Shown here piece after piece: positions 59,875 through 64,000 of a stretch of 64,000 nt of DNA. Location of the stretch: the NCBI GenBank assembly GCA_045643885.1, contig JAZRFY010000026.1:7169-71168 (forward strand), given 5' to 3'. The stretch is from RGIG4608 sp045643885. GTDB lineage: Bacteria > Bacillota > Clostridia > Oscillospirales > CAG-272. The position numbers and the translations under genes are program-made. Position 1 is the stretch's first letter. The number at the start of each line of letters is the position of its first letter. Under the pieces are notes generated by a model. The model made no database searches, was not told where the DNA came from, and saw only the letters and a program-made list of their open reading frames with translations.

Positions 59875-61262
59875 TTGGATTCTTTTCTTCTTTCTTCAAG
59901 CTGTTTAAGAACCTCTGCATGAGATTCTCTTGTGATGGGATATTTGAGAAGCAAGGGAACACAAATAAGCAAGAAAATTGCGGGAAGAAGAGCAAACATA
60001 ACACGAATTGCCCACAAAGCGCTCTCAGGCTGAACAACTACTTCGCCCTCGGGAAGTGTTGTGGGGTCAACGTACTTGCCAAGCTCAAGCGCCCAGCCAC
60101 ACATAGCAGTAGCGAGCGCACCTGTAACCTTAGTAGCAGTTGCTTGCATTCCGTAGTAAACACCCTCTCTTCTTTCGCCAGTCATAAGCTCATCATACTC
60201 GATAACGTCGGGAATCATAGAGTGAGGACATACCCACTGAGCTGAGAATCCCATACCTGCTATAGCTGCAAGAAGGAAAATAATGTTGGAAGGTCCTTGA
60301 GGTACAAAGAATACGCAAATAAGAGCAGCAGATGCTATTGTAAGACCAAGAGCATATGTTTTAGCTTTACCTATCTTGTTAGAAATGATACCACAGGGAA
60401 CAAGGAATATAGCAAGTACACCAAGCATAGAAAGCATGATGAAGAGTGATGAAGAATTCATATCAAGCTGATAGTCAATGTAGTACTGAAGCATAGCAGT
60501 AACGGTTGTAAAGCTAATGCTCATAATCATAGTAACTACAAGATAACTAATAAACGGCTTGTTTTTGAATGTTGTAAGAATAGATTTGATAGGGGGCATC
60601 TGAGGAGGCTTTTCTTCAACTGCGGGCTTGTACTTGAGGAACAAACCGGGAATAAGTATTGAAATGCCTGCAAGAATACCGTAAATAAGGCTTACGATGC
60701 TCCAACCCTCGTGTTCAGTTACGTCAAAGGAGCTGCTCACAATGCCGGCAAGCATTGACGTAAGACCTGCACCTGCGAGATAACCAATGATACTGAATAC
60801 CATTCTGTATGTAGTTAAAGATGTTCTCTCATTATAGTCACCAGTAATTTCAGCCGTCATTGCTGAATAAGCAGTAGCAATGAGCGTATGGAAGGTGTCA
60901 AAGAGAATAAAAGTACCGATAATAATGAAGAAATATGCGAGATCAGAAAGACCTTGAGGGATAGAAAATACTAACCAGAAGGAAATTGCGAAGGGAACTG
61001 CACCGAAAATAAGATACGGACGACGCTTGCCCCATCTTGATTTAGTTTTATCTTCAAGATAACCAAACAAAACGTCATTAATCAAGTCCCAAGTTATTTT
61101 ACCAACAAGCATCGCAGTGCCTGCCAACGCAGCATTAACGCCAACTACGTCAGTGTAGTAATAGAGCATTGAAAACTGAAGCATTGCAGTAACTACTGCC
61201 ATACCAAAGTCACCAACGCCGTATTTTAACTTAGTCCATACTGTCAATTTTTTACTAGACAT
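59871..61262 (-). CDS. GPH-family (glycoside-pentoside-hexuronide:cation) transporter
   Basis: A 463-residue MFS-type transporter with about 12 helices. The motif GYLEDKTKSRWGKRRPYLIFG (about 70-90) is the GPH signature, with further WDLINDVLFG before and the late DVIEYDELMTGERREGVYYG block. It imports sugars or glycosides with Na or H. It is first in the operon with the CrtI-type enzyme and carries a palindrome operator near its start. Confidence 0.88.
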   Translation of the reverse strand: MSSKKLTVWTKLKYGVGDFGMAVVTAMLQFSMLYYYTDVVGVNAALAGTAMLVGKITWDLINDVLFGYLEDKTKSRWGKRRPYLIFGAVPFAISFWLVFSIPQGLSDLAYFFIIIGTFILFDTFHTLIATAYSAMTAEITGDYNERTSLTTYRMVFSIIGYLAGAGLTSMLAGIVSSSFDVTEHEGWSIVSLIYGILAGISILIPGLFLKYKPAVEEKPPQMPPIKSILTTFKNKPFISYLVVTMIMSISFTTVTAMLQYYIDYQLDMNSSSLFIMLSMLGVLAIFLVPCGIISNKIGKAKTYALGLTIASAALICVFFVPQGPSNIIFLLAAIAGMGFSAQWVCPHSMIPDVIEYDELMTGERREGVYYGMQATATKVTGALATAMCGWALELGKYVDPTTLPEGEVVVQPESALWAIRVMFALLPAIFLLICVPLLLKYPITRESHAEVLKQLEERRKESK

Positions 61263-61285
61263 ACAATTGTCTCCTTTGAAAGAAT

Positions 61286-61305
61286 TTGTTTACTATAGTA
61301 AACAA
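61286..61305 (-). promoter_or_regulatory. 20-bp perfect palindromic operator of the GPH-CrtI-type operon
   Basis: TTGTTTACTATAGTAAACAA (61286-61305) is a perfect dyad directly downstream of the -10 box and near the transcription start, the classic repressor position. TetR/MarR- or LacI-type repressors bind such sites; none is encoded next door. The sdpR gene is divergent but its own palindromes differ. Confidence 0.75.
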
Positions 61306-61308
61306 TTA

Positions 61309-61338
61309 ATTATAACATATAAAATGATGACTTGTCAA
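61309..61338 (-). promoter_or_regulatory. Sigma-A type promoter of the GPH-CrtI-type operon
   Basis: Minus-strand TTGACA (61333-61338) and TATAAT (61309-61314), 18-base spacer, just upstream of the operator. Confidence 0.8.
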
Positions 61339-61390
61339 CAAATTTATTATGGTGAGATTGCACAAAAAAGCAAAGGTTCATAAAAACTAA

Positions 61391-61406
61391 TTAAAAATAT
61401 TTTTAA
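61391..61406 (+). promoter_or_regulatory. AT-rich palindrome upstream of sdpR
   Basis: TTAAAAATATTTTTAA (61391-61406) is a perfect 16-bp dyad ending seven bases before the -35 box. It resembles the second site at 61444 and may be an SdpR site. Confidence 0.45.
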
Positions 61407-61413
61407 ATACCTC

Positions 61414-61442
61414 TTGACAAAAACCGCATAATCCATTATAAT
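61414..61442 (+). promoter_or_regulatory. Sigma-A type promoter of sdpRI
   Basis: TTGACA (61414-61419) and TATAAT (61437-61442), 17-base spacer; a consensus promoter likely held down by SdpR. Confidence 0.85.
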
Positions 61443-61443
61443 C

Positions 61444-61465
61444 TATTTAAAGAATATTTTAAATA
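61444..61465 (+). promoter_or_regulatory. Candidate SdpR operator over the transcription start
   Basis: TATTTAAA and TTTAAATA (61444-61451, 61458-61465) with a six-base gap cover the start point and end just before the AGGAGG site. ArsR repressors bind such AT-rich dyads. Confidence 0.55.
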
Positions 61466-61474
61466 GGAGGGAAT

Positions 61475-61744
61475 ATGGCTGAATATAATATATTCAAGGT
61501 TCTTGCCGATGAGCAGAGAAGAGACATACTGGTAATGCTCAAGAGTGGAAGATTGAGTGCCGGTGAAATTGCAGAAGCTCTGAATATAACTCCGGCAGCA
61601 CTTTCATATCACTTAAAGCAGCTTAAAAGCGCTGATCTTGTGATGGAATATAAGCACAAGAATTTTATTTACTATGAAATCAATGCTACTGTATTTGAAG
61701 AATTGATTTTGTGGATTAAACAATTTGGAGGTAACAATAAATGA
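61475..61744 (+). CDS. sdpR: ArsR-family repressor, SdpR-like
   Basis: An 89-residue winged-helix protein: NIFKVLADEQRRDILVMLKSGRLSAGEIAEAL and ITPAALSYHLKQLKSADLV, split over residues 5-55. No metal-binding Cys or His of ArsR metal sensors, as expected for SdpR. It represses its own operon and, in Bacillus, is pulled to the membrane by SdpI when the SdpC toxin is present. Overlaps sdpI by four bases. Confidence 0.85.
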   Translation: MAEYNIFKVLADEQRRDILVMLKSGRLSAGEIAEALNITPAALSYHLKQLKSADLVMEYKHKNFIYYEINATVFEELILWIKQFGGNNK

Positions 61745-62433
61745 AAACTTTAAAATGGATTTTATGTATATTGACTGTTCTCTCAACTGTACTTATGCTA
61801 TTTATATTGCCCGATACGGTACCCGTGCATTTTGACATCAATGGGGAGCCTGACAGACTTGGTTCAAAATATGAATTATTACTTATGCCGGTAGTTTTAA
61901 TTGCCTGTGCATTAACAATTGAACCTTTAAAAAATTCATATTGCAAAAAGGCAGAGAATACTGAGGATGAAAAAGAAAAGGCAGAGCATCTCTCCAATGC
62001 CAAGGTACTCAATATAACCGGTACTATAACAATGTTATTGTTCTTTGCTATGAATTTTCTTATCTTGTATAATGTCTACTGTCATACAAATGATAATGTT
62101 TTACCTGAATTCGATATAATGAGTGGTGTAGGAGTGATAATGGGTATCACAATTGCCTTGCTCGGAAATTATATGCCCAAAACAAGAAAGAATTCAAACA
62201 TCGGCTTCAGACTTTCATGGACTATGTATAATGACGTTACCTGGAAAAAGTCTAATCGATTTGCAAGCTATCTTTTAATAGTAGCCGGTATAATTATGAC
62301 TATTTTCTCCTTTGTACCCGATTGGGGTATGATCGTCGGAATGGTTGCATTCTTTATTGCTCTGACTATTTCAATTGTATATGCTTACATTGTTTATTCT
62401 AAGGAAGTCAATAAAGAGGTAGATAGAAAATGA
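61741..62433 (+). CDS. sdpI: SdpI-family membrane immunity protein
   Basis: A 230-residue membrane protein. The DUF1648 part (first helix, then LPDTVPVHFDINGEPDRLGSK split over about 25-45) is followed by SdpI helices with MPKTRKNSNIGFRLSWTMYNDVTWKKSNRF (about 135-164), the conserved loop. About six helices. Gives immunity to SdpC-type toxins and senses them. No sdpABC toxin genes are in the window. ATGA overlap with both neighbours. Confidence 0.85.
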   Translation: MKTLKWILCILTVLSTVLMLFILPDTVPVHFDINGEPDRLGSKYELLLMPVVLIACALTIEPLKNSYCKKAENTEDEKEKAEHLSNAKVLNITGTITMLLFFAMNFLILYNVYCHTNDNVLPEFDIMSGVGVIMGITIALLGNYMPKTRKNSNIGFRLSWTMYNDVTWKKSNRFASYLLIVAGIIMTIFSFVPDWGMIVGMVAFFIALTISIVYAYIVYSKEVNKEVDRK

Positions 62434-62714
62434 TAAAGAATAATCTAAAATATCTAATCTTTCTTGGTATTTGAGGTCTGGTTGGTGGATATTTCACAAC
62501 TATTTATCTGGTCCAGATCTTGCCCACAGACTCCTTCAAGAGATTTCCATGGAAGTCCCTTTTATCGAACTCGTCTATAAATGCTAAGACTATTTTCAAT
62601 GAGTCTTATCTGTTATTCGGAAGATTTTATAGAAAGTATGGCATCCAATATGCAATGATTACACATGCAGGCGTCCATATCGTTTGCAAGCTTGTTTGGT
62701 TATTGTTTGTATAA
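62430..62714 (+). pseudogene. Remnant of a small membrane protein, CPBP-protease-like
   Basis: An ATG at 62430 overlaps the sdpI stop (ATGA). The frame starts MIKNNLKYLIFLGI, meets an in-frame TGA at 62472, then continues GLVGGYFTTIY and, in the same frame, ends at 62714 with FGRFYRKYGIQYAMITHAGVHIVCKL. That end resembles the last metal-binding block of CPBP intramembrane proteases (a His near the end), but the roughly 200-residue family body is mostly missing. One stop plus an internal deletion make it a pseudogene. It was probably the third gene of the sdpRI operon. Confidence 0.6.
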
Positions 62715-62718
62715 ATAA

Positions 62719-62750
62719 AAATCCCTCGCATTTGCAAGGGATTTCTTTAT
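62719..62750 (+). terminator. Intrinsic terminator of the sdpRI operon
   Basis: AAATCCCT and AGGGATTT (62719-62726, 62737-62744) with a ten-base loop, then CTTTATT. Confidence 0.75.
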
Positions 62751-62835
62751 TGGCTTGAGATACTACTTGCTATACTGATAAAAACGGAGTAAGGACTTAT
62801 GTATGCACAAGCAAATTATAATGTTAATAAAAATA

Positions 62836-62859
62836 GCCCTGCAAATCTCTTTGCAGGGC
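62836..62859 (-). terminator. Intrinsic terminator after ppdK
   Basis: GCCCTGCAAA and TTTGCAGGGC (62836-62845, 62850-62859) with a four-base loop, and a T-rich tail on the minus strand after it. Confidence 0.85.
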
Positions 62860-62884
62860 ATTTTAAATTATTCTTTATTAAGAA

Positions 62885-64000
62885 TTATTTGCTCTTAATA
62901 GCAGCCTGAGCAGCAGCAAGACGAGCGATCGGCACACGGAAAGGTGAGCAAGATACGTAGTCAAGACCGATGCTATGGCAGAATTCAACGGATGTGGGGT
63001 CACCACCGTGCTCACCACAAATACCTACGTGGAGGTTCTTGTTAGCGGGTCTACCGAGTGTAACTGCCATGTTCATAAGCTTACCAACACCTGTCTGGTC
63101 AAGCTTTGCGAAGGGATCGTTCTCGAAGATCTTTGTATCGTAGTAAGCATTAAGGAACTTACCAGCGTCGTCACGAGAGAAGCCGTATGTCATCTGTGTA
63201 AGGTCGTTTGTACCAAAGCAGAAGAAATCGGCATTCTGAGCGATCTCATCAGCTGTGAGACAAGCTCTGGGAATTTCAATCATTGTACCAACCTCGTAGT
63301 GAAGCTCAACACCTGCAGCAGCGATTTCAGCATCAGCAGTAGCTACAACTACGTTCTTAACGAACTTAAGCTCCTTAACGTCGCCTACAAGAGGAATCAT
63401 GATTTCAGGACGAACATTCCATTCGGGATGGTTCTTCTGAACGTTGATAGCAGCACGGATAACAGCTGCTGTCTGCATCTTAGCGATTTCAGGATATGTT
63501 ACGGAAAGACGGCATCCACGGTGACCCATCATGGGGTTGAACTCGTGGAGAGAAGAGATGATAGCCTTGATTTCTTCAACAGTCTTACCCTGGTTGTTAG
63601 CGAGAAGAGCGATATCTTCTTCAGTTGTGGGAACGAACTCGTGAAGCGGGGGGTCAAGGAATCTGATGCAAACGGGGTTACCTTCAAGAGCTACGTAGAG
63701 CTGCTCGAAGTCAGCCTGCTGGTAGGGAAGAATCTTTGCAAGAGCAACTTCTCTTTCTTCAGCAGTGTTAGAGCAAATCATCTCACGGAAAGCAGCAATT
63801 CTGTCTGCTTCGAAGAACATGTGCTCTGTACGGCAAAGACCGATACCTTCTGCGCCAAGCTCACGAGCCTTTCTAGCGTCTGTAGGTGTATCAGCATTTG
63901 TTCTTACCTTAAGTGTACGGAACTCGTCAGCCCAACCCATGATTGTGCCAAAGTTACCGGAAATTTCAGCGTCAACAGTAGGAATGATACCGTCGTAGAT
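62885..64000 (-). CDS. ppdK: Pyruvate, phosphate dikinase, C-terminal part (runs off right edge)
   Basis: The frame is open from the right edge to the stop at 62885, 371 codons, about 40 percent of a full PPDK. It holds the PEP/pyruvate-binding TIM barrel: GAEGIGLCRTEHMFF, MGHRGCRLSVTYPEI, FGTNDLTQMTYGFSRDDAGKF, and the catalytic Cys in VGICGEHGGDPTS near the end. PPDK interconverts PEP and pyruvate with AMP and PPi in anaerobic glycolysis or gluconeogenesis. The nucleotide-binding and phospho-His domains lie outside the window. An internal Met at 63940 is not the start. Confidence 0.95.
   Translation of the reverse strand: MYDGIIPTVDAEISGNFGTIMGWADEFRTLKVRTNADTPTDARKARELGAEGIGLCRTEHMFFEADRIAAFREMICSNTAEEREVALAKILPYQQADFEQLYVALEGNPVCIRFLDPPLHEFVPTTEEDIALLANNQGKTVEEIKAIISSLHEFNPMMGHRGCRLSVTYPEIAKMQTAAVIRAAINVQKNHPEWNVRPEIMIPLVGDVKELKFVKNVVVATADAEIAAAGVELHYEVGTMIEIPRACLTADEIAQNADFFCFGTNDLTQMTYGFSRDDAGKFLNAYYDTKIFENDPFAKLDQTGVGKLMNMAVTLGRPANKNLHVGICGEHGGDPTSVEFCHSIGLDYVSCSPFRVPIARLAAAQAAIKSK

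Noticed and set aside
62472..62474. Recoding of TGA as Trp or Gly to read through the sdpRI-linked frame
   Set aside because: TGA acts as a normal stop in several genes here and Trp is coded by TGG throughout; the frame is also far too short for its family, so a pseudogene fits better.
1..64000. CRISPR array, tRNA or rRNA genes, insertion sequences, prophage
   Set aside because: No regular spaced repeats, no cloverleaf with CCA-ready acceptor, no transposase or integrase frames and no phage structural genes were found on reading both strands.

Overview
The window comes from the chromosome of a low-GC, Gram-positive, spore-forming member of the Clostridia, probably an uncultured anaerobe. The sequence shows this through sigma-G, the complete spoIIIAA-AH operon, a YmxH-type sporulation protein, Gram-positive housekeeping blocks (tig-clpP-clpX, lepB-rbgA-rnhB-yraN), A/G-rich ribosome binding sites and sharp TTGACA/TATAAT promoters. 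Order-level placement cannot be made from sequence reading alone. No tRNA, rRNA, CRISPR array, insertion sequence, prophage or replication origin was seen. Both window ends cut genes: a secreted nuclease on the left and pyruvate phosphate dikinase on the right.

Layout. 1-6457 (minus): RDD membrane protein, then a four-gene carbohydrate-type ABC importer whose last gene leads into a nuclease lipoprotein. 6762-8093 (minus): CNNM/CorC-type transporter behind a long structured leader with a possible upstream peptide. 8460-12587 (plus): UPF0597/CyuA-like protein and an M16C protease. 12632-13453 (minus): esterase. 13564-20157 (plus): small redox and helical proteins, then trmK, NIF3, a degenerate phosphoesterase, a 23S rRNA uridine methyltransferase and a small zinc-ribbon protein, then an acyltransferase and a membrane M28 peptidase. 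20351-23055 (plus): a CAT/E2-like protein, sigG and a Cys-rich protein. 23090-27231 (minus): clpX, clpP, tig and a phosphoesterase. 27554-32481 (minus): lepB-rbgA-rnhB-yraN-dipeptidase-thrC.

32766-39975 (plus): nfeD plus an SPFH protein behind a structured leader, rsmE, a CdaR/PucR-like regulator, an S41 protease, greA and lysS. 40024-42844 (minus): an MMPL-type exporter split over two overlapping genes. 43058-45297 (plus): dxs and a DtxR-like regulator. 45334-47000 (minus): Lrp-type regulator and aminotransferase. 47135-48214 (plus): a uronate isomerase homologue that has lost its metal site. 48229-50634 (minus): lipase and glpK. 50772-57759 (plus): spoIIIAA-AH, ymxH, rpsB and tsf, followed by a GNAT acetyltransferase. 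58375-61262 (minus): flavin amine-oxidase/desaturase-type enzyme with a GPH transporter behind a 20-bp palindromic operator. 61475-62714 (plus): sdpR-sdpI and a wrecked protease-like gene. 62885 to the end (minus): ppdK.

Most of the window is core metabolism, translation, protein quality control and sporulation. The unusual items are several proteins that keep a known fold but have lost catalytic residues (uronate isomerase-like, phosphoesterase-like, E2-like), two structured 5' leaders (CNNM and nfeD), an SPFH protein with a large Ser/Ala/Asn-rich insert, and the split RND exporter. No single multigene system here looks wholly new. The best leads are the CNNM leader and the uronate isomerase-like pseudoenzyme.
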